Shown here: piece by piece, positions 44,358-53,508 of the stretch
Position numbering within the stretch: the first letter of the stretch is position 1
Layout of the letters: the number at the start of each line of letters is the position of its first letter
Origin: Sutterella sp.
GTDB lineage: Bacteria; Pseudomonadota; Gammaproteobacteria; Burkholderiales; Burkholderiaceae_F
DNA: 64,000 nt
Assembly: GCA_019418605.1 (NCBI GenBank)
Contig: DYBN01000032.1
Location: 62,001 to 126,000 of the forward strand
Direction of reading: 5' to 3'
Position numbers and translations under genes: made by a program
The notes under the pieces: model-generated
Told to the model about the DNA's origin: nothing
Databases searched by the model: none
The model's input: the letters and a program-made list of their open reading frames with translations, nothing else

Positions 44358-46190
44358 CTACTTTCCCATCACGCGGGCAGCCGCGCTTTCACCGGCGATG
44401 CGCCCGAAGGTGATCGTCTCGGAAATCGAGTTGCCGCCCAGACGGTTCTTGCCGTGCACGCCGCCCGTGACTTCGCCTGCGGCGTACAGGCCCTCAATGG
44501 GCTTGCCGCTCGTGTTGACGACGCGGGTCTGCTCGTCGAACTTCAGGCCGCCCATGTAGTAGTGGATGGCGGGCGTGATTTCGATGGCGTAGTAGTTGGG
44601 CGTGTCGATCGTGAGCTTGGCATTGATGCCCGGACGATTGAAGTCGGGATCCTTGCCGGCCTTGGCGTACTCGTTGTACTGCTTGACGGTCGCTTCAAGG
44701 TTCTTGGGATCGATGCCGGCGTTCTTGGCAAGCTCGGCAAGGGTCTTGCCTTCCTTGGCGAGCCCCAGGCCAAAGGCCGCGCTCGTCTGCTTGACGCCCT
44801 TGCGCACCTTCTCGTCGAAGATTTCAAAGGCCGTGCCGCCCGTCTGCTTGGAGACGGCCGCGCTCGTGACGTCGCGCGTGGTAAGTTCGCTGATAAAGCG
44901 CTTGCCTTCACGGTTCACGAAGATGGCGCCGGCCCCGCGCACCGTCTCGGAGACGATCACTGGAGAGCCGACAAGCAGCGTCGGGTTGAGCTGAATTTCC
45001 TTGGCGTCAACCACGGCCGCGCCGATCTGCTGAGCAAGAATCATGCCGTCGCCCTGGCTGCCGGGCTGGTTGGACGTCTTCACATCCGGGCTGATGTCCG
45101 GACGCAACGACTGCACGAGCTTGGTGTTGGCGCCGATGCCGCCCGTGGCCAGAACCACGGCCTTGGCGTCAATGCGGTAGAGCCCGGAATGCTTGCCCTT
45201 GATAAGCGCGCCCGTCACCACGCCCTTGTCGTCGGTGTAGAGCTTCACGAGCTTGGAGTTAAGCCGCAGGTCAAGCTTCGTTTCCTTGGCGTGATCGCGG
45301 AAGAACTTCGAGAGATAGGGACCCACGAACATGCCGCCCTCGGGGCCGTGCATGCGGGCGGCCGACGCGCCGCCGCCCAAGCCGACGTGCGAGAGCACGG
45401 CGCCGCGCGCGGCAAGCCACTCAAGCGACTCGTTGGAGCGCTCGGCCAGAATCTTCACCAGGGCCGGGTTGCTCACGTTCTTGCCGCCCTTCATGGTGTC
45501 GTTGAACATCATCTCGGGCGTGTCCTTGATGTCCTTGGCCTTCTGGTACTTGGTGCCGGCCGCATTCATGCCGCCTGCGGCAAGCTGGCTGTTGCCGCCG
45601 GGCACGGCCATCTTTTCAACCATGATGATGTTCTTGACGCCCGCTTCCTGCGCCGTGAAGGCCGCGACGAACCCCGCAGCGCCCGAACCCACGACAAGAA
45701 TGTCGGTCTTTTCAACGCGCTCGGGCTTGGCGTTGGCATAGACCGAAAGATCCTCGTACTGGTTGGGGACCTTCGCGCCCTTGCCGTACTTCATCTCCTT
45801 CATGCTCGGGAAGTCGTGGCAGTTCGTGCAGTAGGCCACCGACTGGCTGTGCCCGGAGTGGCAGGCTGTGCACTGAATGTCGCCGATGTGGCTCTTGTGC
45901 GGATTGGGCTGCTCGCCCTTGGCCGTCTTCTTGGCCAGGTCGGCCGGGTTGTGGCAGGTCGTGCACTTGGCGTTGATTTCGGTCTCGGAGTCGGAGACCT
46001 TGTCGCCGACGTGGCACATCTCGCAGTTGAGCCCCATCTTGCCGTGGGCGCCGGCAAGGAACGAAGCCTTTTCTCCTTGGGAATAGGTGTTGACAACGTC
46101 TGACGAGAATGCGGCCGCACTCACCGACGTCCCGAAGGCCATCGCCATGAGCGCCACGCCCGCGAGCATGGCAATTCGTTTGGATCTCAT
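44358..46190 (-). CDS. Periplasmic tetraheme flavocytochrome c (fumarate-reductase-like)
   Basis: Secreted reductase of 610 aa: signal peptide (1-25), tetraheme domain with CXXCH at residues 56, 76, 107 and 121, then an FAD domain (VVGSGAAG at 167). It resembles Shewanella FccA. The catalytic acid Arg439 (TTRD), Glu415 and Arg418 (SETVRG), His543 (AIHYYMGG) and Arg583 (KNRLGG) are kept. The residue matching FccA His365 (QIHPT) is Asn402 (QLNPT), so the acceptor may be another alkene acid, such as urocanate, acrylate or cinnamate relatives, instead of fumarate. Electrons probably come from quinol through a cytochrome not encoded here. AGGAG precedes the ATG, and a LysR gene diverges. Confidence 0.9.
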   Translation of the reverse strand: MRSKRIAMLAGVALMAMAFGTSVSAAAFSSDVVNTYSQGEKASFLAGAHGKMGLNCEMCHVGDKVSDSETEINAKCTTCHNPADLAKKTAKGEQPNPHKSHIGDIQCTACHSGHSQSVAYCTNCHDFPSMKEMKYGKGAKVPNQYEDLSVYANAKPERVEKTDILVVGSGAAGFVAAFTAQEAGVKNIIMVEKMAVPGGNSQLAAGGMNAAGTKYQKAKDIKDTPEMMFNDTMKGGKNVSNPALVKILAERSNESLEWLAARGAVLSHVGLGGGASAARMHGPEGGMFVGPYLSKFFRDHAKETKLDLRLNSKLVKLYTDDKGVVTGALIKGKHSGLYRIDAKAVVLATGGIGANTKLVQSLRPDISPDVKTSNQPGSQGDGMILAQQIGAAVVDAKEIQLNPTLLVGSPVIVSETVRGAGAIFVNREGKRFISELTTRDVTSAAVSKQTGGTAFEIFDEKVRKGVKQTSAAFGLGLAKEGKTLAELAKNAGIDPKNLEATVKQYNEYAKAGKDPDFNRPGINAKLTIDTPNYYAIEITPAIHYYMGGLKFDEQTRVVNTSGKPIEGLYAAGEVTGGVHGKNRLGGNSISETITFGRIAGESAAARVMGK

Positions 46191-46423
46191 GCTTTTCTCC
46201 TAAATCTTCTTTTCTTTGTTTCCGAACCACAGGCAGCGTGCAAGCCCCCTGGATTCCAAGTTCGGCAGAGCTCTGAAACAGCCGTGAACTCTTTGATTTC
46301 ACGTTTGAATTTCAGGTGAATCTCCGCCATTATTACGTGAGGCTTAGGGCTTTACCATCAATAAATTTTCATGCCTGCGTTCGAAGAATCCGAACGCTAT
46401 GCGTTGAACAAAACTCTCGCCAA

Positions 46424-47320
46424 ATGCAGCGCTTCACTCTTGCCGATCTTGAAGTTCTCTCGGCCGCGGCCGATGAGGAAAATCTCACCCGCGCCGCCCG
46501 GCGCGTAAACATCGTGGCCTCAAGCGCCTCCTCCCACATCAAAAACCTCGAGAGCGCCCTCGGCGTGCAGCTTCTGACGCGCCGCGTGCGCGGCGTCGAG
46601 CTCACCGAAGCCGGACGCATCGTCAATCAGTCGGCCAAGAGAATCTCGCGCGAAATTGAGCAGATGAAAAAGGCCCTGCAGCCCTTTGTCGATCACGAAT
46701 CGGGCGTCATCCGCATGGTGGCCAACTACGGCGCCTCGTTTGACTTTCTGCCGGTAAACATCGCGCAGTTTCTCGTTGAAAACCCCGACGTGGACATTCA
46801 GCTTGAGCAAAAGGGCTCCGACGAGGTCGTGCGGCTTGTCGCCGAAAACCGCGCCGACATCGGCATCGGCGCCTATCGCGGAACGGTCCCCGACATTGAG
46901 TTTTTGCCCTACCGCAACGACGAACTGGTGCTGATCGTGCCAAAGGACCACCCGCTCGCGGCCTTTGAGTCGGTGGACTTTGCCCGCACGCTTGACTACG
47001 AATTCGTGTGCTTGGACAACTCAAGCAGCATGCAGCGCTTTGTTTTCGAAAAGGCCCGGCTGCTCGGGCACAAAATCTCCCCGCGCGTGCACGTGGGCGA
47101 GCAGTCGCTTCTTGTCGGGCTTGTTGCTCAAGGCGCGGGCATTGCCGTCATCAGCCGGGCCGCCACCAAGGCCTTTGAACTCGACGGGGCCCGCGTGGTG
47201 CGCATCAACGATGCCTGGGCGCAAAGGCGCCTGAGGATTGCGCTTTCAACCAAGCGGCGGCAGCAAAGCCGCTGGCTTGAGCCGTTGATTGCCGTGCTCA
47301 CGCGCGATGCGCCGCCGTGA
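46424..47320 (+). CDS. LysR-family regulator next to the flavocytochrome
   Basis: LysR-type protein of 298 aa. The N-terminal helix-turn-helix contains EENLTRAARRVNIVASSASSH, and the rest is a standard effector-binding domain. The Met at 46424 starts the conserved LADLEVLSAAADE segment; upstream ATGs in frame do not match the family. It is transcribed away from the flavocytochrome gene across 233 bases and is the natural candidate for substrate-responsive control of that gene (inference from geometry). Confidence 0.91.
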   Translation: MQRFTLADLEVLSAAADEENLTRAARRVNIVASSASSHIKNLESALGVQLLTRRVRGVELTEAGRIVNQSAKRISREIEQMKKALQPFVDHESGVIRMVANYGASFDFLPVNIAQFLVENPDVDIQLEQKGSDEVVRLVAENRADIGIGAYRGTVPDIEFLPYRNDELVLIVPKDHPLAAFESVDFARTLDYEFVCLDNSSSMQRFVFEKARLLGHKISPRVHVGEQSLLVGLVAQGAGIAVISRAATKAFELDGARVVRINDAWAQRRLRIALSTKRRQQSRWLEPLIAVLTRDAPP

Positions 47321-47442
47321 TGGCGCAAAAGCCTGCGCAAAGGGCAAAGGAAAAAATCAAAAAACACCGCCCGAGACTGCCTCAATGGTAAGCTGCGTGT
47401 CCGTCGATTGGATTTGTTTGTCACGCACGCTGTTATTTTCCG

Positions 47443-50403
47443 ATGCCCTGCAGCAGTCTTCTTGAAAGCCTCAAGACTTCCTTCATCGATCGCCGCGTCG
47501 ACTCCGATGAAAACTGCCGCGTGCAGCTTCTTGTCAATGAACAATCCCAGGGCAGCTGCGTTCTCAATGCGCTTGAAGACGAGCTCAGGCATTGCAGCGA
47601 ATTTTCCATGAGCGTGGCCTTCGTGACGCTCTCCGGGATCACGCCGCTTTTGCTCACGCTCTCCGAGCTGGCCGAGCGCGGCATCAAAGGGCGCATTCTC
47701 ACAACGGACTACCTCACGTTCAGCGAACCGGCAGCCCTGCGGCGCTTGGCCCAATTTCCCTCATTTGAGGTGCGCATGTTCTGCACCGCAGACATGCACT
47801 CCTCGGCCGGAGGCTTTCACACAAAAGGCTACCTCTTTAAGACGGGAACACAGCTGCGCTTTATCGTGGGCAGCTCCAACCTGACCGGCGCTGCACTCAA
47901 AAGCAGTCAAGAGTGGAACGTCCGGTTCACGGCCAACGAAGAGGGGGAGCTAAGCCGCAACATTTCTGAGGAATTTGAAGCGCTTTGGGCAAGCCCCTTG
48001 GCAAGGCCGCTCTCAGAGGTGATCGACTCCTATGAGGAGAGTTTCGCCGAGCAAGCCCGCATCCGCTCCGAACTTGCCCGCAGCGCTGCGCGCGAGCAAG
48101 CCCAACAAAAGGGTCTCAAGCCCAATTTGATGCAACAGCGCCTCATCGCCAATCTCTCCGCCTTCATGCGGCAGCCCTTGGACGACAAGAGCCGCAGCGA
48201 TCGGCGCGCGCTCCTTATCTCGGCCACGGGAACGGGAAAAACATTTGCCTCGGCCTTTGCCGTCCAATCGCTCGCACCGCGGCGCATTCTCTTTTTGGTG
48301 CACCGCGAGCAGATCGCCCGCAAATCAGCGCAGAGCTACCGCCAGGTGCTCGGCAACTCCTACCAGTACGGCTTTTTGATTTCGAGCGACCGCTCGGGGA
48401 CGGCCCTGAGCGGTGAGCGCCAGGCCGTCTTTGCGACCATGCAGACCATGGTGCGCAACCTTGAACTGGGCACATTTCCCCGCGAATACTTCGACATCAT
48501 CGTCATCGACGAAGTGCACCGCGCCGGAGCCCAGAGCTACAGGCGCATCATGGACTACTTTAATCCCCGGCTGTGGCTGGGCATGACCGCCACTCCAGAT
48601 CGGCCCGACAGCGAGAATATCTACGAGCTGTTTGACCATCAGATTTTGCTTGACATTCGGCTGCAGCAGGCGCTCGAGCAAGAGCTGCTGTGTCCCTTTC
48701 ATTATTTCGGCATCAGCGAACTGATCACTGACGCTCTGGGCCAAGGCGAGCTTGGAGACTTCAGCAAACTCACAAGCTCCGAGCGAGTCGAACACATTCT
48801 CAAGAACATCAAGCGCTTCGGTTTTTGCGGACGCCGCGTCAAGGGGCTCATGTTTTGCAGCTCGGTGCAGGAGGCGCGGACGCTTTCGGACAGATTCAAT
48901 CAGGCCGGGCTTCGTACGCTCGCTCTCTCGGGCGAAGACTCGCAGCAATCGCGCGAGCAGGCCATCGCCAGGCTCACAAGCGACTCGCCCGAGTGCGCCC
49001 CGCTTGACTATCTGCTTACTGTAGACATCTTCAACGAAGGCGTCGACATTCCCGAAATCAATCAGGTCGTGCTCTTGAGGCAGACGCAAAGCCCCATCGT
49101 CTTCGTGCAGCAGCTCGGACGCGGGCTGCGCAAGGCCCCGGGCAAGGAGTTTCTTGTCGTCATCGACTTCATCGGAAACTACGCCAACAACTACATGATC
49201 CCGCTGGCGCTCTCTGGCGACAGGTCCTGCCAAAAGGACATCATGCGCAAGACACTCATTGCCAACACCATCCCGGGCAACTCCACCATTCACTTCGACA
49301 GCATCGCGCGCGAGCGCATCTTCAGGGCCATCGACGCAGCGCGGACCAACTCTTTTGCCCAACTCAAAAGCGCCTATCAGCTGCTCAAATATCAACTTGG
49401 CCGCGTGCCTTCGCTGCTTGATTTTGAAGAACACGGCTCCATCGACGCCGTGAAGTTTTTCTCGCAGTCGGGCTCCTACGTCGAGTTTCTCTGCAAAGTT
49501 GAAAAAGACTCTTCCGATCGGCCTGAGGTGAGCAAAATCGGCCGCGAAATGCTCGCCTACCTCAGCAACAAGATCGGAAGCGGCCAGCGTCCGTCCGAAG
49601 CTCTGGTTCTGCAGGCCGTCCTCGAAGGCCGCACAAGCGGGCTAAAGGAGCATCTGACCGATGCGCTCATCGCCCTGGGGCTAGATGCATCGCAAGATCA
49701 CCTTCTTAACTGCAGCAAAGTTCTCACCAACAACTTTGCCCGCAACAAGGATGAGCAAATGAAGACCCCGCACGCCGTCTTCATCGACATTGATGCCGCC
49801 GGTCAATGGCAGGCAAGCGCCGGGCTTCTTGCCGAACTCGATGCCGGCGGCGATTTTCGCCGCCACTTAAGCGAACTTGTCGCCTTTGTCATCGACAGGT
49901 TCAAAAAGCGCTTTAGCAGCCTCTATCGCCGCACGGCTTTAAAGCTCTACGAGCGCTACACGTACGACGACGTCTGCAGGCTTCTCAATTGGCCGGCAAA
50001 CATGCCCGCCAACAACATCGGCGGCTACCGCTATGATGCGCCCACCAAAACGCTTCCCGTCTTCATCAACTACGACAAGGCCGAGGATGCGATCAACTAC
50101 CACGATCACTTTGAGTCGCCGCAAAGCCTCATTGCGCTCTCAAAGACCAACCGGGCGGTCACTTCACCAGACGCCGACCACATCTACAAACGCAAGCCTG
50201 CAGACAAGGACAACCGCATCTTTTTGTTTGTCCGCAAAAACAAGGACGACAACGAAACCAAAGCCTTCTATTTCCTGGGCGAAGTGACTGCGCAGGGCGA
50301 GCCGGACGGCATTTACCTCAACGGCCGCACGCCGGCCTTTGAGATCCGCTACAGGCTCAGCGATCCTGTGCGGCCCGACATCTACACGTATTTAACCCAC
50401 TGA
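47443..50403 (+). CDS. PLD-like / superfamily 2 helicase / DUF3427 protein
   Basis: Protein of 986 aa with three parts. Residues about 30-190 form a phospholipase-D-like module (FHTKGYLF then GSSNLTGAAL, an HxK...GSxN half-site). Residues about 250-600 are a superfamily 2 helicase: motif I ATGTGKT (260-266), motif II DEVH near 356, motif III-like GMTATP, and the motif V/VI segments DIFNEGVDIP and QQLGRGLRKA. The C-terminal 200 residues look like DUF3427. A Nudix gene follows after 19 bases. This PLD-helicase-DUF3427 architecture is common in patchily distributed loci, and a role in DNA repair or anti-phage defence is plausible but unproven. Confidence 0.88.
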   Translation: MPCSSLLESLKTSFIDRRVDSDENCRVQLLVNEQSQGSCVLNALEDELRHCSEFSMSVAFVTLSGITPLLLTLSELAERGIKGRILTTDYLTFSEPAALRRLAQFPSFEVRMFCTADMHSSAGGFHTKGYLFKTGTQLRFIVGSSNLTGAALKSSQEWNVRFTANEEGELSRNISEEFEALWASPLARPLSEVIDSYEESFAEQARIRSELARSAAREQAQQKGLKPNLMQQRLIANLSAFMRQPLDDKSRSDRRALLISATGTGKTFASAFAVQSLAPRRILFLVHREQIARKSAQSYRQVLGNSYQYGFLISSDRSGTALSGERQAVFATMQTMVRNLELGTFPREYFDIIVIDEVHRAGAQSYRRIMDYFNPRLWLGMTATPDRPDSENIYELFDHQILLDIRLQQALEQELLCPFHYFGISELITDALGQGELGDFSKLTSSERVEHILKNIKRFGFCGRRVKGLMFCSSVQEARTLSDRFNQAGLRTLALSGEDSQQSREQAIARLTSDSPECAPLDYLLTVDIFNEGVDIPEINQVVLLRQTQSPIVFVQQLGRGLRKAPGKEFLVVIDFIGNYANNYMIPLALSGDRSCQKDIMRKTLIANTIPGNSTIHFDSIARERIFRAIDAARTNSFAQLKSAYQLLKYQLGRVPSLLDFEEHGSIDAVKFFSQSGSYVEFLCKVEKDSSDRPEVSKIGREMLAYLSNKIGSGQRPSEALVLQAVLEGRTSGLKEHLTDALIALGLDASQDHLLNCSKVLTNNFARNKDEQMKTPHAVFIDIDAAGQWQASAGLLAELDAGGDFRRHLSELVAFVIDRFKKRFSSLYRRTALKLYERYTYDDVCRLLNWPANMPANNIGGYRYDAPTKTLPVFINYDKAEDAINYHDHFESPQSLIALSKTNRAVTSPDADHIYKRKPADKDNRIFLFVRKNKDDNETKAFYFLGEVTAQGEPDGIYLNGRTPAFEIRYRLSDPVRPDIYTYLTH

Positions 50404-50422
50404 GAAAATCACGAGAGACAAA

Positions 50423-50824
50423 ATGAAAACCATCGAAGTCGTCGCCGCCATCATCCACGACAAGGGGAAAATCCTCGCTACGCAGCGCGGCTACGGAGAA
50501 TTCAAGGACGGCTGGGAGTTTCCGGGCGGGAAAATGCAGCCCGGGGAAACCGCCGAAGAAGCCGTCGTGCGCGAGATTCAGGAAGAGCTGCGGGTGACGA
50601 TCGTTCCTGAGAAGCTTCTCACCACGGTCGAGTGCGACTACCCGGCCTTTCATCTCACGATGCACTGCTTTTTCTCGACGATTCGCGAGGGCACGATCGA
50701 ACTCGTCGAGCACGAGGCGATGAAGTGGCTCGACGTGTCGGAACTCGACAGCGTCGCCTGGCTTGCCGCCGACCTTGAAGTCGTTGAATGCCTCAAGTCT
50801 CACCTTGCCCGGAGAGCACCGTAA
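50423..50824 (+). CDS. Nudix (MutT-like) NTP pyrophosphohydrolase
   Basis: Nudix hydrolase of 133 aa. The Nudix box spans about residues 33-55 (GGKMQPGETAEEAVV then REIQEEL), with all metal-binding Glu residues; the Gly near the end of the consensus is replaced by Arg. It resembles the (deoxy)nucleoside-triphosphate pyrophosphohydrolase group that contains MutT and NudG. It starts 19 bases after the helicase gene and is surely cotranscribed with it, suggesting a joint function in handling modified nucleotides or damaged DNA. Confidence 0.92.
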   Translation: MKTIEVVAAIIHDKGKILATQRGYGEFKDGWEFPGGKMQPGETAEEAVVREIQEELRVTIVPEKLLTTVECDYPAFHLTMHCFFSTIREGTIELVEHEAMKWLDVSELDSVAWLAADLEVVECLKSHLARRAP

Positions 50825-50951
50825 AAACCTCTCTCAAGAGCTTGCGCATTTCGTGCAAAATCTCCGGTCGTGCCGACTGGCGCAGCCCTGCGTCATGAAA
50901 ATTTGACCTCTCTTTCAAGCTGCGCCCCTTTTTTGTTGACTGATACCGACC

Positions 50952-52076
50952 ATGCTCAAGCTCTCGCGCCGTTCGCTTTTTGCCTCCTGCGCGGCTCTGG
51001 CCGCCGCTGGCAGCGCCGCTGCCGCCGCCGTCAAAGCCGGCGTCGGCCCCTTTGAGGCCTTTGGAGCCGCAGCCGCTGGCCGCAGGCTTGAGCGCATTGA
51101 AGCCTCGCCCAATTTCTCCAACGGCGCCTTTCACAACCTCACGCCCGTCGTCGACCCGATTGACAGGGAAAACCGCACGGGCAAGATGCTCGCCTTTCTT
51201 TTTGAGGATCAGTCGCGCCAGCGCCCGCCCGCGCCCCTGCCCTCGGTCAAGGCGCCGTTGGCCGACATCCCCGAGGGAAGCTTCGTGTGGTTCGGGCACT
51301 CCGGCTTTTTCTTCAAGCTCGGGGGCCTGTCCATTGCCGTTGATCCGGCGCTGCACGCCTGCTTTCCGATCGGCGGGTTCTTCGAACCGTTCCCGGGCTC
51401 GGACATTCACCAGCCGCAGGACATTCCGCCGCTAGACGTCCTCATTCTCACGCACGACCACTACGATCACCTCGACATGCGCACCGTCAAGGCGATCAAA
51501 GATCGGGTCGAGCGCGTCATCTGCCCCCTGGGCGTCGGCGCGCACCTGGAGTACTGGGGCTACGATCCCGCGCTCATCACGGAGCTTGACTGGGGAGAAA
51601 AAACATCCCTAGGCCGGGGCACCCTCACGTGCCTTCCCTCGCAGCACTTCTCCGGGCGCACCATGAAGCGCAACACGACGCTGTGGGCGGCTTTCATGAT
51701 GGAGCTTGAGGGCGTCACGATCTTTCTCTCAGGCGACGGCGGCTACGGCAAGCACTTCGCCCAGATCGGAGAGATGTGGCCGCACATCGACTTTGCCGTC
51801 CTCGAAGACGGCCAGTACAACCCGGACTGGGCGGGCATTCACCTCATGCCCGCCTATTGGCGCAAGGCCGCCTTTGATCTGGGGCTCACGGCGGTGCTCC
51901 CCTGCCACAACTCGAAGTTTGACTTAAGCCGCCACCTCTGGACCGACCCGATGGAGACGGCCGAGGCAAGCGCCAGGGCGCTCGGGCTCACGCTCGTGAC
52001 GCCGCGCATTGGCGAACCCGTGCGGCTTGACCGCCTCAAGGAGCACCAGGAGCGCTGGTGGCGCACGCTCCTTTAA
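50952..52076 (+). CDS. Exported metallo-beta-lactamase-fold hydrolase (NAPE-PLD/UlaG-like)
   Basis: Metal-dependent hydrolase of 374 aa with an N-terminal Tat-type signal (SRRSLFA followed by a hydrophobic Ala-rich stretch to about residue 27). The dinuclear zinc motif LTHDHYDHLD, the later Asp in FLSGDGGYG and the His in LPCHNSKFDL match the NAPE-PLD/UlaG-like branch. WFGHSGFFFKLGG at the core start is also typical. The physiological substrate, possibly a phosphodiester or lactone, is unknown. It lies 127 bases after the Nudix gene and 85 before sbcD, and may be an independent unit. Confidence 0.87.
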   Translation: MLKLSRRSLFASCAALAAAGSAAAAAVKAGVGPFEAFGAAAAGRRLERIEASPNFSNGAFHNLTPVVDPIDRENRTGKMLAFLFEDQSRQRPPAPLPSVKAPLADIPEGSFVWFGHSGFFFKLGGLSIAVDPALHACFPIGGFFEPFPGSDIHQPQDIPPLDVLILTHDHYDHLDMRTVKAIKDRVERVICPLGVGAHLEYWGYDPALITELDWGEKTSLGRGTLTCLPSQHFSGRTMKRNTTLWAAFMMELEGVTIFLSGDGGYGKHFAQIGEMWPHIDFAVLEDGQYNPDWAGIHLMPAYWRKAAFDLGLTAVLPCHNSKFDLSRHLWTDPMETAEASARALGLTLVTPRIGEPVRLDRLKEHQERWWRTLL

Positions 52077-52161
52077 AAGCAACACCCTGCCGTACCCGGC
52101 ACCGGATTGCCGCTATAGTCCGCTCACGTTTTCTTTTTGAAGTTCGGAGCCGGACGGCAGC

Positions 52162-53487
52162 ATGCGTCTTCTTCACACCTCGGATCTGCACCTCGGACGG
52201 GCGCTTTACGGCGCGCGCCGCGACGGCGCTTTTGAAAAACTCCTCGCGTGGCTTGTTGCGCTCATCAGGGAGCGCTCCGTAGACTGCCTCGTTGTGGCGG
52301 GCGACGTCTTTGACAACGCCACGCCCTCGCACGCTGCGCAGGCGCTCTACTACAAGTTTTTGTGCGCGGTGCGCTTTCAGACGCCCTGCCGGCACATCGT
52401 GGTCGTGGGCGGCAACCACGACTCGCCCTCCTTTTTAAACGCCCCGCAGGCGATCTTGTCGGCCATCGGCGTGACGGTAGTGGGCGAGGCTCTTGCGCCT
52501 GAGGAGGAAGTTGTTCTTCTCAGAGACTCCGAGGGCAGGCCGGAGGCCGTTGTGGCGGCCGTCCCGTTTCTGCGCGAGGGCGACATCCGCAAAAGCATCG
52601 CGCGCGAAACAGACGAAGACAAGGACGCGCAGGTTGTCGCTGGAACGCGGCGGCACTACGAGGCGGCCGCGGCGGCGGCCGTTTCCTGCCGCAACGCCGC
52701 CGGCGCCCCCGACATCCCTTTGATTGCCACGGGGCACCTGTTTGCCGCGCACTGCAGCTGCGGCACGCAGGAGCGCGACCTCTACATCGGCAGCCTGGGG
52801 CAAATCCCGGCCGAGGTGTTTCCGCCTGAAATCGACTACCTCGCGCTCGGGCACCTGCACCGCGCGCAGTGTCTTGGAGGAAACAGCGCACGGCGCTACG
52901 CGGGCTCGCCCCTTGCGCTTGACTTCGGAGAATCTCAAAAGAAGTCGGTCGTGCTCGTTGACATTGAAAAAGCGGGCTGCACGCCGGTCATTGAGACGAT
53001 CGAAGTTCCCGCCTTTGACCGGCTCGAGCAGGTTGACGGCACGCTCGAAGAAATCCTCTCGCGGCTTCGTGCGCTCGTCTCTGAAGACGAGCCCATGTTC
53101 TGCGAAGTCATCCACGATCAGGGCGCATACGCACCGCGCCTTGCCGAAGCCTGCCGCGAAGCGACGGCCGGCAGCCGGGTCGAACTTGTGCGCATCATGA
53201 GCCGCGCGGTCGCGCAAAACCGCGTTGCGACGTCCGACCGCATCAGCGACGTGCACACGATCACGCCCGAGGCGATGTTTGCGCTCAAACTCTCACGCAC
53301 CGAAGGGCTCGCTGACAATCAAAAGGCGAAGCTTGCGGCCGCCTATCGGGAAGTGCTCTTTGACCTGGAAAATGAAAATCCAGGCCAAAGCCCCGAAGCC
53401 GGAAGCCCTCCTGCGCAAAAGCTCGATGAACAAAGCGGCGCCGGCCAAATGCAGACAGCGGCCGCATCCGCCCCCTCGGACAATTAA
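52162..53487 (+). CDS. sbcD: Exonuclease subunit SbcD (Mre11-like)
   Basis: Nuclease subunit of 441 aa of the SbcCD complex, which cleaves DNA hairpins and processes blocked double-strand ends. Metallophosphoesterase motifs are in order: TSDLHLGR, GDVFDN, GGNHDS, then ATGHLF and ALGHLHRAQ. A C-terminal capping region follows with a variable Pro/Ala-rich tail. sbcC starts 21 bases later. Confidence 0.95.
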   Translation: MRLLHTSDLHLGRALYGARRDGAFEKLLAWLVALIRERSVDCLVVAGDVFDNATPSHAAQALYYKFLCAVRFQTPCRHIVVVGGNHDSPSFLNAPQAILSAIGVTVVGEALAPEEEVVLLRDSEGRPEAVVAAVPFLREGDIRKSIARETDEDKDAQVVAGTRRHYEAAAAAAVSCRNAAGAPDIPLIATGHLFAAHCSCGTQERDLYIGSLGQIPAEVFPPEIDYLALGHLHRAQCLGGNSARRYAGSPLALDFGESQKKSVVLVDIEKAGCTPVIETIEVPAFDRLEQVDGTLEEILSRLRALVSEDEPMFCEVIHDQGAYAPRLAEACREATAGSRVELVRIMSRAVAQNRVATSDRISDVHTITPEAMFALKLSRTEGLADNQKAKLAAAYREVLFDLENENPGQSPEAGSPPAQKLDEQSGAGQMQTAAASAPSDN

Positions 53488-53508
53488 CGCGGACAAGAGG
53501 GAAAAAGA

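Noticed and set aside
44352..46103. 583-codon plus-strand open frame opposite the flavocytochrome
   Set aside because: Low-complexity Val/Ala/Gly/Arg composition with no motif; the opposite strand has four haem sites and FAD motifs.
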